A stretch of 64,000 nucleotides of DNA from CAZSDW01 sp964605705. GTDB lineage: Bacteria; Fidelibacterota; UBA2242. The stretch lies in contig CAZSDW010000008.1 in assembly GCA_964605705.1 (NCBI GenBank), positions 1-64,000 on the forward strand, read 5' to 3'. Both the position numbers and the translations under genes were made by a program. Below, piece by piece: positions 25,765-34,861 of the stretch (within the stretch, counting starts at the first letter, position 1; each line of letters starts with the position of its first letter). The notes below the pieces were generated by a model that did not search any database, was not told the DNA's origin, and worked only from the letters and a program-made list of their open reading frames with translations.

Positions 25765-26979
25765 CTAACTTATTCCCAATAGTATTTTCATCAACTGATC
25801 GCCCTGCATAAAACCCAGACGACCTTTGGACGCTTCGCTTTCACTGAATTTTTGAACTTCGTCCGGTTTGATTCCCGGTCCACAAATCGCCACCGGAACC
25901 GGATCGGTGGTATGTTTACGAATTTCAATAGGGACCGGATGATCTGGAAGGACTGCGAAATTGATATTCTCATCTTTCAAAGCTGCCAGTACCGGTGCGA
26001 CAATCCGGCGATCGAAATCGGCGATAGCCTGCATTTTCAGGTCAAGATTACCTTCATGGGAACATTCGTCGATGGCTTCCACGTGCAGATAAACGAAATC
26101 GTGGGTCTTTAAGGCTTCAATCGCTGCCCGGGCTTTGCCTTCATAGTTCGTGTCAACATATCCGGTTGCTCCCGGAACCTCGATAACTGTCATTCCGGTA
26201 CATTTACCAAGACCTTTGATCACGTCCACGGCACTGATGATCGCGCCTTTTTTCCCGGGATAACAGTCTGAAAAAGGTGTCAGAGCAGGTTTCCGACCGG
26301 GGCTCCATGCCCAGATATGCGTAGCCGGCGATTGACTGTCTTTGTTCAATGGGTGAAATCGCAGGAATTCAGCGGTTCGTTCAGATAATCTGTTTAGAAA
26401 ATCCACTGTGTGATTGGCTTCCGGGCTATTGTCAGCGGGTGTGAGTTTCAGTTGGTCAATATGGATTCCCTGGGATGAATCAGGTTTATGATAATCAACT
26501 TTGTCGGAAAATTGATCACCGTGCAAAACAAGCAGATTTCGGTAACTGACACCAGGATAAAAACTCACATCTTCGTTGCCGAATTCGGATTGCATATCCA
26601 GAATAACCTGTCGGGAAATCCGGTTATCGATATGTCCGGCGGAATAATCGATCAGGATGCCGTCATCCCGTACGGTCACCAGGTTGCAGCGCCAGGCGAT
26701 ATCATTTTTTTCCAAAGGAATGTTCTGGCTGACGGCTTCAATCGGACCGCGTCCGGGGTAATTCTTTTCCGGGTAGAATCCGAGGACCGACATATTCGCC
26801 ACATCTGACGAGGTCGGCAAACCGTCCGGTAAGGTCAGAAATGTTCCGCTGCTGCCTTTTTCCGCGATAGCATCCATGGCGGGTGTATCGACCTTTTCAA
26901 GCGGCGTTTTCCCGCCTAATTGTTTTAACGGCAAGTCTGCCATACCATCCGCCAGAAATATCAGCGCTTTTTGGAGCAT
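25765..26979 (-). CDS. apgM: ApgM-type phosphoglycerate mutase-like protein, probable homoserine kinase
   Basis: 404 residues of the archaeal-type cofactor-independent phosphoglycerate mutase / alkaline phosphatase superfamily. Metal ligands: ADGMAD near the N-terminus (Asp11) and DHPVPIEIRKHTTDPVP near the C-terminus; catalytic Ser58 in SSDVANMSVLG; conserved GRGPIEAVSQNI. It sits between asd and thrC and shares one base with asd (TGATG), and there is no thrB anywhere in the threonine operon. A known subfamily (proposed homoserine kinase, TIGR02535) occupies exactly this position, so I infer homoserine phosphorylation rather than glycolysis. A true phosphoglycerate mutase activity remains possible. 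Confidence 0.85.
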   Translation of the reverse strand: MLQKALIFLADGMADLPLKQLGGKTPLEKVDTPAMDAIAEKGSSGTFLTLPDGLPTSSDVANMSVLGFYPEKNYPGRGPIEAVSQNIPLEKNDIAWRCNLVTVRDDGILIDYSAGHIDNRISRQVILDMQSEFGNEDVSFYPGVSYRNLLVLHGDQFSDKVDYHKPDSSQGIHIDQLKLTPADNSPEANHTVDFLNRLSERTAEFLRFHPLNKDSQSPATHIWAWSPGRKPALTPFSDCYPGKKGAIISAVDVIKGLGKCTGMTVIEVPGATGYVDTNYEGKARAAIEALKTHDFVYLHVEAIDECSHEGNLDLKMQAIADFDRRIVAPVLAALKDENINFAVLPDHPVPIEIRKHTTDPVPVAICGPGIKPDEVQKFSESEASKGRLGFMQGDQLMKILLGIS

Positions 26980-28061
26980 CAGGATAGGTACCCTTTTTTC
27001 AATAGCAATTCAGCGCTTAGAATTGCGCCGCCAGCCGCGCCGCGCACGGTATTGTGGCTTAAACTGACAAAGCGATAATCGAACACATTACAGGATCTGA
27101 GTCTCCCAACGGTCACTGCCATTGCTTTATCGTTATCACGGTCTTTGCGGGGTTGCGGACGGTTTTCTACATCAGTATAAATAATAGGCTGCACCGGTGC
27201 GGAGGGTAATTCCAGTTCCTGCGGCAGTGATTTGAAATCTGTCCAAATCCTGATAATCTCTTCACGCTCCGGTTTGCGGTCGCCAAATTCGACCGATACA
27301 CAGGCTGTATGACCATCCACTACGGGTACACGATTGCAATGCGCTGAGATTTTCATGGAATCGAACAGCACGATCCTGCCATTTTTGATAGTACCCAATA
27401 TTTTCAATGGTTCAACCTCGGATTTTTCTTCTTCTCCGCCGATAAAGGGAACGATATTATCCACGATATCGAGTGAAGCAACTCCGGGATAACCGGCGCC
27501 GCTGACCGCTTGCAACATTGTGATAATCATCCGTTTGACTTCAAAACCAGCCAGCATTAATGCATAGACCGGAGCCAAATAACTCTGAACTGAACAGTTG
27601 GGTTTAACGGCGACAAAACCCTTGTTCCAGCCATGGTTTTTTCGTTGATCTTCAATGATACGAATATGGTCGTAATTTATTTCAGGGATTAACATGGGCA
27701 CGTCTTCAGTAAGGCGATGGGCGGAGCAATTGCTGATGACAGGAATATCGTTTTTTGCGTATTCATTTTCCAGGGCGCGGATGGCGTCTTTGCTGAGTTC
27801 CAGGGCTGAGAATACAAAACGACATTTCCCGATGGCGGCGGAAACGTCATTGGCGTCATGTACGATCAGATCGGTTACCTCGGGCGGGATATTACCGGAC
27901 ATTTGCCAGCGACCATCGACCGCCTCGCTATATTTTTTTCCGGCGCTCCGCGGCGAAGCGGCAACGTACCTGACTTCGAACCAGGGATGATTTTCCAGCA
28001 GCCGGATATAATTTTGACCTACCATGCCGGTTGCACCGAGTATTCCAACATTTATTTTCAT
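26979..28061 (-). CDS. asd: Aspartate-semialdehyde dehydrogenase (archaeal/fungal type)
   Basis: 360 residues. It makes aspartate semialdehyde from aspartyl phosphate with NADPH, the branch point to lysine, methionine and threonine. N-terminal Rossmann motif GILGATGMVGQNY; catalytic Cys156 in VKPNCSVQSYLAP; TMLQAVSGAGYPG; base His in KISAHCNRVPVVDGH. The sequence pattern matches the archaeal/eukaryotic type of Asd rather than the common proteobacterial type. Its stop overlaps the start of apgM (TGATG) and it begins 11 bases after the thrA stop. Confidence 0.94.
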   Translation of the reverse strand: MKINVGILGATGMVGQNYIRLLENHPWFEVRYVAASPRSAGKKYSEAVDGRWQMSGNIPPEVTDLIVHDANDVSAAIGKCRFVFSALELSKDAIRALENEYAKNDIPVISNCSAHRLTEDVPMLIPEINYDHIRIIEDQRKNHGWNKGFVAVKPNCSVQSYLAPVYALMLAGFEVKRMIITMLQAVSGAGYPGVASLDIVDNIVPFIGGEEEKSEVEPLKILGTIKNGRIVLFDSMKISAHCNRVPVVDGHTACVSVEFGDRKPEREEIIRIWTDFKSLPQELELPSAPVQPIIYTDVENRPQPRKDRDNDKAMAVTVGRLRSCNVFDYRFVSLSHNTVRGAAGGAILSAELLLKKGYLS

Positions 28062-28072
28062 TTGCAGGCTCC

Positions 28073-30550
28073 TTAGAAATTCCGTTTTTTAATGACTGAA
28101 TTGGCGATTTTAAAGATGTCAGCCATTACACCGGCGGCGGTAACTTCCGCGCCGGCGCCAGCTCCTTTAAAAACCAGGGGATTTTCACTATATCTGCGGG
28201 TTGTGATAGCGATGATATTATCATTGCCACCTAGTGAGTAAAACGGATGCGATGAATCAACGGCTTCCAGTTTTATCACGGGAGTATGATTTTCAAGCAA
28301 AGCGATGTAGCGCAGAACCCTGTTTTTTTCATTTGCAGCGGTGAGTAGTTCTGTGAAGTGACCATCCGCTTTTTTAAGTTCTTTGAAAAATGTTTCAACC
28401 GTTCTGGCTTTCAGACAGGATTTTGGCAGAATCGGCTCAAGGGCAATATCTTCCAGCTCGATCTGCATCCCGATTTCCCGCGCCAGGATCAACACTTTAC
28501 GGGCGAAGTCCATTCCATTCAGATCGGTTCGTGGATCCGGTTCGGTAAATCCTTTATCCCGCGCTTCCTCGACAATGTTACTGAAACTTCTGCCGGATTT
28601 AAAATTATTAAAAATATAGCTGATCGTGCCGGACAGAATGGCTTCGATTTTGAGAATTTTATCACCGGAATTAATCAGATTTCGCAGGGTGCCGATAATC
28701 GGCAGGGCGGCGCCGGCATTGGTCTCGTACAGAAAATGGACATTATGCTCTTTGGCGGCATTCCGGAATTTCAGATATTGAGCGTATGAGCCGGTGTTTC
28801 CAATCTTATTAACTGCCACGATCGACGCCCGGAGGGCGAATAACGCTTCATAAAATCCGACGACTTCCTCGCTCGCGGTACAATCGATAAACACATTATT
28901 ACCAAGGTTCAGATGCTTGATTTCGTCCAGAAGTATATTCAAATCCGTCGCTGTCCCGGATTGCTCTAACTGATCCTGCCACGATTCGAGGTCAATCCCA
29001 CTCTCATTAATGAGCATCCGGTCGATATTTGCCAGACCGATGACCTTTAAGTTCAAGGCGTAGTCGTTTAAGAGGTTTTGGTGATTTTCCCGGATTTGCT
29101 GAAGCAGGGTGGAACCGATCAAACCGACGCCCCAAATGAATAGATTCAGTTTGGTATCTTTGGCGAAAAAGCCATCATGAATGGCATTCAGCGCCATAAT
29201 TTCGTTTTTTTTCTCAATAACCACCGAGATGTTCAATTCCGACGAACCCTGGGCAATGGCAACGACATTGATCGCTTTTTCACCGAGTGCACCAAACAGT
29301 TTTCCGGCTAAGCCGGTGGTATGCCGCATCCGTTCGCCGACGACAGCCAGGATCGTCAGATCGTTTTCAACTTTGACCGGGTCGATCAGACGGGCTTTGA
29401 TTTCCAGAGCGAATTCCGCATCGATCACAGATTCTGCCCGTTCGATTGAATCCGGTATAATGGCGACGCAAATCGAGTGTTCCGACGAGGCTTGAGAAAT
29501 TAAAATAACATTCACTTTCGCATTCGCGAGGGTACCGAACAAGCGGGATGACACACCGGGGACACCGACCATGCCGCTGCCCTGAATGGTCAGCAGGGAA
29601 ATATTACTGATCGAGGTGATTCCCTTGACATAACCACCATTCCCGGAAGGATTGCGCTTGATCAAGGTGCCCGGAAAGTCAGGTTTGAAGGTGTTCATGA
29701 TGCGGACCGGGATGTTCTTATCCATTGCCGGTTGGATAGTGGGAGGGTGAATCACCTTAGCCCCGAAATGACTCAACTCCATTGCCTCTTCGTAACTCAG
29801 TTCCCGGAGTGAAAACGCCTCCTTGACTTTGCTGGGATCAGCCGACATGACGCCGTTCACATCGGTCCAGATCTGGACCTCGTCGGCAGCCAGAGCCGCG
29901 GCAATAATCGAAGCGGTGAAATCCGAACCACCCCGTCCCAGGGTCGTTGTGATGCCATCCGAAGTCGCAGCGATAAATCCGGTAACGATCTGAATGTTGG
30001 GATTGTTTTTAAAATTTCGTTCGATATTTCTTTGAGTAGCATCCGGATTGACCCGGGCAGCGCCAAAATTATTATCAGTAACGATAATCCGACGGGTATC
30101 CACATACTCCACCGGCAATCCCAATGATGTTCCATAGGCGGCGATGATAAAGTTGCTGAGCCGTTCGCCGAAACTCATAATCTGATCCAGCGATCGATTC
30201 GATAATTCACTCAGCAGGAATATCCCATGGACGATTTTGTTCAGTTCATCAAAGAGTTGCTCAATAGCGTCGATCAGTTCGGTTTTTTGCTCAAAGGAAA
30301 ACAACGGATCAATAAACCGAAAATGCCGGGATCGAATTTGATCCAGTTCAGCCTTATAAGCCGGGTCCTTTACCGCTGCCATTTGGCTGGCGCTGATCAA
30401 TTGATCGGTTGTGCCGGAAAGTGCGGAAAAAACTGCCACGACGGCATTTCCTTCTTGATATTCAGCGGAAATAGTTTCAAAAATGGTTTTCAGGTTTTCT
30501 GGTTTACCGACGGATGTACCGCCAAATTTGAGTACTTTCACAAGAATCAT
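28073..30550 (-). CDS. thrA: Bifunctional aspartokinase / homoserine dehydrogenase
   Basis: I place the start at ATG 30550 (MILVKVLKFGGTSVGKPENL, 825 residues); the frame runs on to 30670, but those 40 codons are basic and unlike the family. The aspartokinase domain (about 1-290) has KFGGTSVG, SFGERLSNFIIAAY and TLGRGGSDFTASIIAAAL. Two ACT regulatory domains (about 300-450; LLTIQGSGMVGVPGVSSRLF and LAVVGERMRHTTGLAGKLF) imply feedback control, typically by threonine. The homoserine dehydrogenase domain (about 465-820) has LFIWGVGLIGSTLLQQI, NAGAALPIIGTLRNLI and TEPDPRTDLNGMDFARKVLILAREIG. It is the first gene of the threonine operon. GTVSGT-like segment is ILSGTISYIFN. Confidence 0.94.
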   Translation of the reverse strand: MILVKVLKFGGTSVGKPENLKTIFETISAEYQEGNAVVAVFSALSGTTDQLISASQMAAVKDPAYKAELDQIRSRHFRFIDPLFSFEQKTELIDAIEQLFDELNKIVHGIFLLSELSNRSLDQIMSFGERLSNFIIAAYGTSLGLPVEYVDTRRIIVTDNNFGAARVNPDATQRNIERNFKNNPNIQIVTGFIAATSDGITTTLGRGGSDFTASIIAAALAADEVQIWTDVNGVMSADPSKVKEAFSLRELSYEEAMELSHFGAKVIHPPTIQPAMDKNIPVRIMNTFKPDFPGTLIKRNPSGNGGYVKGITSISNISLLTIQGSGMVGVPGVSSRLFGTLANAKVNVILISQASSEHSICVAIIPDSIERAESVIDAEFALEIKARLIDPVKVENDLTILAVVGERMRHTTGLAGKLFGALGEKAINVVAIAQGSSELNISVVIEKKNEIMALNAIHDGFFAKDTKLNLFIWGVGLIGSTLLQQIRENHQNLLNDYALNLKVIGLANIDRMLINESGIDLESWQDQLEQSGTATDLNILLDEIKHLNLGNNVFIDCTASEEVVGFYEALFALRASIVAVNKIGNTGSYAQYLKFRNAAKEHNVHFLYETNAGAALPIIGTLRNLINSGDKILKIEAILSGTISYIFNNFKSGRSFSNIVEEARDKGFTEPDPRTDLNGMDFARKVLILAREIGMQIELEDIALEPILPKSCLKARTVETFFKELKKADGHFTELLTAANEKNRVLRYIALLENHTPVIKLEAVDSSHPFYSLGGNDNIIAITTRRYSENPLVFKGAGAGAEVTAAGVMADIFKIANSVIKKRNF

Positions 30551-30990
30551 CTCATGGTTATATCGATTGCATTTGTATTTTATCAGTCCTTGATCTGCTT
30601 TATTTTGATAAAGTTTTGAAAGGTGAAGTTTTCGCTTATTAGGAGCGAAGAGGGCTGAATTAAAAAGCAACCGGATTTTATTTAAAATATCACTGTGTGT
30701 GGGTAATCAATTATTATACCCTGAAAAGTAAGAATTAAATTTAGTTTTTTCCTCGGAAAAAGGAAGGAAAATATTTTAGCATCCAATGGATTTCAGCATA
30801 TAGTATGGGAGAACGGAAAAAGCCTGGGCAGATGGAGAGATTGAGTAATGGAGTGTTGGAATAATGGAGTGATGGTCTTTACGGGCGAGCAAAGCGAGCA
30901 TGGCGATCTGCCGGGGATCGAAATGACTGGATTTGGTGGGATACTAATCCTTATTGATTCTAATCGTTTACCGATGTAAATTCTGCCGAA
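30551..30990. other. Divergent intergenic region thrA / uvrB with repeat
   Basis: 440 bases between two divergent genes, so promoters for both must lie here, though I could not identify convincing boxes. No threonine-rich leader peptide or T-box was recognised. The right part (30830-30950) differs in composition from the rest and holds a short imperfect tandem repeat (30846-30875), then GGCGAGCAAAGCGAGCATGGCGATC-like sequence with a weak CGATC/GATCG pairing. Confidence 0.4.
30846..30875. repeat. Imperfect tandem repeat, 14-base unit
   Basis: TAATGGAGTGTTGG (30846-30859) and TAATGGAGTGATGG (30862-30875) differ at one base and are separated by two bases. Short direct repeats of this kind resemble the repeated units flanking four-helix-bundle cassettes elsewhere in this window (different unit sequence); this could be the scar of such an element. 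Confidence 0.5.
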
Positions 30991-32997
30991 ATGGCAGAGT
31001 TTAAATTACGTACGAATTTTAAACCAACCGGAGATCAACCGCAGGCAATTCAGGAATTGATTGAGGGCATCCGACGTGAAGACCGTGCCCAGACGCTTTT
31101 GGGGGTTACCGGTTCAGGCAAGACTTTCAATATGGCGCATGTGATACAAAATGTCCAGAAACCGACACTGATCATTTCCCATAACAAGACCCTCGCAGCC
31201 CAGCTTTACGGCGAATTCAAATCTTTTTTTCCGGAAAACGCGGTCGAATATTTCATCAGTTTTTATGACTATTATCAGCCGGAAGCCTATCTGCCGGTGA
31301 CCGATACCTTTATCGAGAAAGACTCATCCATCAATGATGAGATTGATAAATTGCGCCTGAAAGCGACCAGTTCCCTGATCAGCCGGCGAGATGTGATCGT
31401 GATTGCCAGTGTTTCCTGTATTTACGGGATCGGTTCACCCGAGGAATACAGCAAGTACATTGTGTTGGTGAAAAAAAAGGATCGAATCGGCATCCGCTCG
31501 CTGTTTTCCAAGTTGGTGGATATTTTCTACTCCCGGAATAATCTGAATCTCGATCGCGGTACCTTTCGGGCGCGTGGCGATATTGTCGAGATTCAGCCGG
31601 CGTATGAAGATTTTGCCTATCGCATTGAATTTTTCGGTGATGAAGTCGAGAAAATGTATTCCTTTTACACATTGACCGGTGAAATTATCGAAGAGCTCGA
31701 GAGCGTGGTGATTTTCCCGGCGAAACACTTTATTTCTACTGAAGAGACGGTGAAGCGGGCGCTGAAAACGATCGAAATTGAACTTGAAGAACGTCTTAGT
31801 GAGTTGGAAGATAGTGGAAAACTGCTGGAAGCGCAGCGCCTGAGGCAGCGTACGCGGTTTGACATGGAGATGATCGACGAGGTGGGATATTGTGCGGGAA
31901 TCGAAAATTACTCCCGGCATTTTTCCGGTCGTAAAGCCGGCGAACAGCCCTATACGTTACTGGATTTTTTTAAGGATGACTGGCTGCTGTTTATCGATGA
32001 ATCGCATGCCACAATTCCCCAGCTGCGGGCAATGTACAACGGTGACCGGTCCCGTAAGGAGACGCTGGTCGAGTATGGATTCCGACTCCCCTCGGCGCTG
32101 GACAACCGACCGCTGAAATTCACAGAATTTGAAAAGATGATCAACCAGGTTATCTTTGTTTCAGCGACGCCATCGGACTATGAACTTGAACAGTGTCACG
32201 GGGTTGTCGTTGAGCAGATTATTCGTCCTACCGGTCTGCTGGATCCTGAAATTGTGGTCAAATCGACCAAACATCAGATCGACGATCTGATTGAAGAAAT
32301 TAGCGCAGTCACATACCGGAAAGAGCGGGTGCTGGTGACTACTCTAACCAAGCGAATGTCTGAGGATTTGACGGAATATCTGAAGGGCTTGGGACTACGC
32401 GTCCGTTATCTGCATTCGGAAATCAACGCGCTGGATCGGGTAAAGATTTTGCGGGATTTGCGACTGGGCGATTTCGATGTCCTGGTCGGGATCAATTTAC
32501 TGAGAGAAGGATTGGACCTCCCGGAAGTGTCGCTGGTCGCGATTCTGGATGCGGACAAAGAAGGTTTTTTGCGATCCGAACGGTCGCTCATGCAGGTGTC
32601 CGGGCGTGCTGCCCGGAACATTAACGGGAAAGTAATTTTTTACGGTGATAATATCACCCAGTCCATGGAGAAAGTAATCCGGGAGGTAAACCGGCGCCGG
32701 ATAGTTCAGCAGAAATACAATGAAGATCATGGGATTATCCCCAAAACGATCTACAAATCTGTGGATGAAGTCATGTCATCAACGGCTGTTGCGGATGTGA
32801 AACCTGGTGAATTCGCCGGGACGAAACCGGATGTCTCCGATCAGTATCGGAACAAAATGGATCAGTCGGAATTATTAGAACTGCTGAATCGCGAGATGCT
32901 GAAAGCAGCCGAAAACCTGGAGTTCGAGAAAGCCGCGGAACTGCGTGATGAAATTTCGCGTCTCACAAGGAAGCGGGAATCAATTTTGATAAAGTAA
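30991..32997 (+). CDS. uvrB: Excinuclease ABC subunit B
   Basis: 668 residues, the damage-verifying helicase of nucleotide excision repair. Walker A GVTGSGKT (38-45), the beta-hairpin YYDYYQPEAYLPVTDTFIEKD (slightly altered start, FISFYDYYQPEAY), DEXX-type FIDESHATIPQ, helicase motifs SATPSDYE and VLVGINLLREGLDLPEVSLVAILDADKEGFLRS, and a C-terminal UVR domain (about 625-660; LNREMLKAAENLEFEKAAELRDEI) that binds UvrC. Full length. It starts at ATG 30991; no other uvr gene is nearby. Confidence 0.97.
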   Translation: MAEFKLRTNFKPTGDQPQAIQELIEGIRREDRAQTLLGVTGSGKTFNMAHVIQNVQKPTLIISHNKTLAAQLYGEFKSFFPENAVEYFISFYDYYQPEAYLPVTDTFIEKDSSINDEIDKLRLKATSSLISRRDVIVIASVSCIYGIGSPEEYSKYIVLVKKKDRIGIRSLFSKLVDIFYSRNNLNLDRGTFRARGDIVEIQPAYEDFAYRIEFFGDEVEKMYSFYTLTGEIIEELESVVIFPAKHFISTEETVKRALKTIEIELEERLSELEDSGKLLEAQRLRQRTRFDMEMIDEVGYCAGIENYSRHFSGRKAGEQPYTLLDFFKDDWLLFIDESHATIPQLRAMYNGDRSRKETLVEYGFRLPSALDNRPLKFTEFEKMINQVIFVSATPSDYELEQCHGVVVEQIIRPTGLLDPEIVVKSTKHQIDDLIEEISAVTYRKERVLVTTLTKRMSEDLTEYLKGLGLRVRYLHSEINALDRVKILRDLRLGDFDVLVGINLLREGLDLPEVSLVAILDADKEGFLRSERSLMQVSGRAARNINGKVIFYGDNITQSMEKVIREVNRRRIVQQKYNEDHGIIPKTIYKSVDEVMSSTAVADVKPGEFAGTKPDVSDQYRNKMDQSELLELLNREMLKAAENLEFEKAAELRDEISRLTRKRESILIK

Positions 32998-33000
32998 ATT

Positions 33001-33093
33001 CAAGGAAAACCATATTCCAAACTTCAAATAATAAGTAAATACCAAATGGCAAGCACCAAATGATAAATAAATTCCAAAATACAAATACCAGAC
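33001..33093. repeat. Left arm of four-helix-bundle cassette
   Basis: A/C-rich low-complexity sequence built from variants of AAATACCAAAT / AAATTCCAAA. Its inner part contains AAATAAATTCCAAA (33065-33078), which is an exact inverted copy of 33508-33521 on the far side of the gene at 33060. It begins immediately after the uvrB stop. Confidence 0.75.
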
Positions 33094-33452
33094 AAAAAGC
33101 ACCTGTGTATAATCTGGAGGAAAGAACGTTTCAATTTGCGAAAGATGTAAGAATATTCCTGAAAACGCTTCCCAGGTCAATAAGCAACATTGAAGATGGA
33201 AAACAACTGATTAGATCATCTGGTTCGATTGGTGCTAATTACCTTGAAGCGAATGAATCCTTAAGTAAAAAAGATTTTTTAATGCACATAAAAATCAGTC
33301 GGAAAGAAGCCAAAGAGAGTATTTATTGGCTACGTTTATTATCAGAGATGAATCAAAAAGATTTTGCAGATGAAAATAAACGTCTAATAATTGAAGCAAC
33401 TGAACTAAAAAAGACACTATCCTCGATCATCGAAAAATCGAAACAAATTTAA
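33060..33452 (+). CDS. Four-helix-bundle protein (23S rRNA intervening-sequence family)
   Basis: 130 residues. It matches the small four-helix-bundle family found inside 23S rRNA intervening sequences and in scattered intergenic copies: RTFQFAKDVRIFLKTLPR, then IRSSGSIGANYLEANESLSKKDFLMHIKISRKEAKESIYWLRLL, then a C-terminal helix. The first 15-20 residues are encoded by the flanking repeat arm, so the conserved protein begins near YNLEERT. There is no nearby rRNA. The gene interrupts what would otherwise be a uvrB-purD spacing and is enclosed by A/C-rich and T/G-rich inverted arms. Biochemical function is unknown; it may bind RNA. Confidence 0.88.
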   Translation: MINKFQNTNTRQKAPVYNLEERTFQFAKDVRIFLKTLPRSISNIEDGKQLIRSSGSIGANYLEANESLSKKDFLMHIKISRKEAKESIYWLRLLSEMNQKDFADENKRLIIEATELKKTLSSIIEKSKQI

Positions 33453-33540
33453 GATATAAAATTTGAAATTTGTTATTTAATATTTATTTGGAATTTGGGT
33501 ATTGTTATTTGGAATTTATTTAAATTTAGCACTTAGTGAT
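33453..33540. repeat. Right arm of four-helix-bundle cassette
   Basis: T/G-rich low-complexity sequence (variants of ATTTGGAATTT), the mirror of the left arm. TTTGGAATTTATTT at 33508-33521 is the exact reverse complement of 33065-33078. It ends just before the SD of purD (AAAGGAAGG, 33542-33550). Confidence 0.75.
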
Positions 33541-33554
33541 AAAAGGAAGGTAAA

Positions 33555-34841
33555 ATGAAGATTTTAGTTATTGGCAGCGGTGGCAGGGAGAGTGCCTTGG
33601 TTTGGAAGCTAGCCCAATCCGAAAAAGTGACCGCAGTTTATTGTGCTCCGGGAAATGCCGGGACCGCCTGTTTTGGCGAGAATGTCGAGATTGCCGAATC
33701 GGATTTTGATAAGCTCATCGATTTCGTCCAGGAAAAAAATATCGATCTGACGGTTGTGGGCCCTGAACAGCCTCTGACCGAGGGGATTGTTGACCGTTTT
33801 GTCAGTCATCATCTGACGATATTCGGACCGACTCAGAATGCAGCCATGCTGGAGGGTAGTAAAGTATTTGCCAAGAAATCGATGTCGGAATGGGATGTTC
33901 CGACTGCCCCATACGATATTTGCAGTGCCCGGAGTGAGCTGGAGGAAAAGGTAACTGGTAAGGAATTTCCGTTTGTCATTAAAGTCGATGGACTGGCAGC
34001 CGGGAAAGGCGCTCTGATCATTAGATCCGAGGAGGATTGGAAGCAGGCAGTCCGGGATATATATGAAGATCAGAAATTTGGTGCAGCGGCGGATCAGGTC
34101 ATTATCGAAGAATTTCTGGATGGTGAAGAGTTGTCTGTTTTTGCAATCACCGACGGCAATGATTATGTCCTGTTATCGCCGGCTCAGGATCATAAACGGG
34201 CTTTTGATGGCGATAAAGGACCGAACACCGGCGGAATGGGCGCCTATGCTCCGGCGCCGTTGGGAACGCCGGAATTGATTCGCAAAGTTGAAGAACGGAT
34301 CATTAAACCTGTACTGAACGGCATGAAAGCCCACGGGACGCCCTATTCCGGTGTGCTGTATTGCGGATTGATGATTCACGAAAACGAACCCTGGGTGATT
34401 GAATTCAATGCCCGGTTTGGCGATCCTGAAACCCAGGTAGTGATCCCGCTGCTGAAATCGGACCTGGCTGATCTGCTGATGAGCGTAGCACAGGGCAGAC
34501 TGGACACGACAGATTTTGAATTATATGATAAATACGCCGCTTGTGTAATCATGGCTTCCGGGGGTTATCCAGGAAACTATGAAAAAGGTAAAATCATCAC
34601 AGGGATCGAGCAGGTTTTTAAAAGCAGTAAGGCGTCTCTCTTTCTGGCGGGAACGAAGCACGACGGTGAAAATTATCTGACGAATGGCGGTCGGGTATTG
34701 GGAGTTACCGTTGTCTCGAAAAGTCTGAATGATGCAGTATTGAGTGCTTACAATTATGGCAATATCATCAAATATGAGGGAAAGCAATACCGGACGGATA
34801 TCGGCTTCCGGGCATTGAACCGATTACCGTATAAAAGGTAA
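33555..34841 (+). CDS. purD: Phosphoribosylamine-glycine ligase (GAR synthetase)
   Basis: 428 residues of the ATP-grasp family, catalysing the second step of purine synthesis. N-terminal MKILVIGSGGRESALVWKL, PGNAGTA, VVGPEQPLTEGIVD, ATP-binding VIKVDGLAAGKGALI, EEFLDGEELSVFAITDG, DHKRAFDGDKGPNTGGMGAYAPAP (signature), and FNARFGDPETQVVIPLL. Full length, with SD AAAGGAAGG 5 bases upstream. It probably leads an operon with the sigma-54 activator 20 bases downstream. No other pur genes are in the window. Confidence 0.97.
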   Translation: MKILVIGSGGRESALVWKLAQSEKVTAVYCAPGNAGTACFGENVEIAESDFDKLIDFVQEKNIDLTVVGPEQPLTEGIVDRFVSHHLTIFGPTQNAAMLEGSKVFAKKSMSEWDVPTAPYDICSARSELEEKVTGKEFPFVIKVDGLAAGKGALIIRSEEDWKQAVRDIYEDQKFGAAADQVIIEEFLDGEELSVFAITDGNDYVLLSPAQDHKRAFDGDKGPNTGGMGAYAPAPLGTPELIRKVEERIIKPVLNGMKAHGTPYSGVLYCGLMIHENEPWVIEFNARFGDPETQVVIPLLKSDLADLLMSVAQGRLDTTDFELYDKYAACVIMASGGYPGNYEKGKIITGIEQVFKSSKASLFLAGTKHDGENYLTNGGRVLGVTVVSKSLNDAVLSAYNYGNIIKYEGKQYRTDIGFRALNRLPYKR

Positions 34842-34861
34842 ACCGAAAAAACGAGGATTAT

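Noticed and set aside
28073..30670. Extended N-terminus of thrA (start at 30670)
   Set aside because: The extra 40 residues are basic and unlike aspartokinases; VKVLKFGGTSVG begins right after ATG 30550.
33060..33452. 23S rRNA intervening sequence
   Set aside because: The protein belongs to the IVS family, but flanking genes are uvrB and purD and no rRNA sequence is present, so it is an intergenic cassette.
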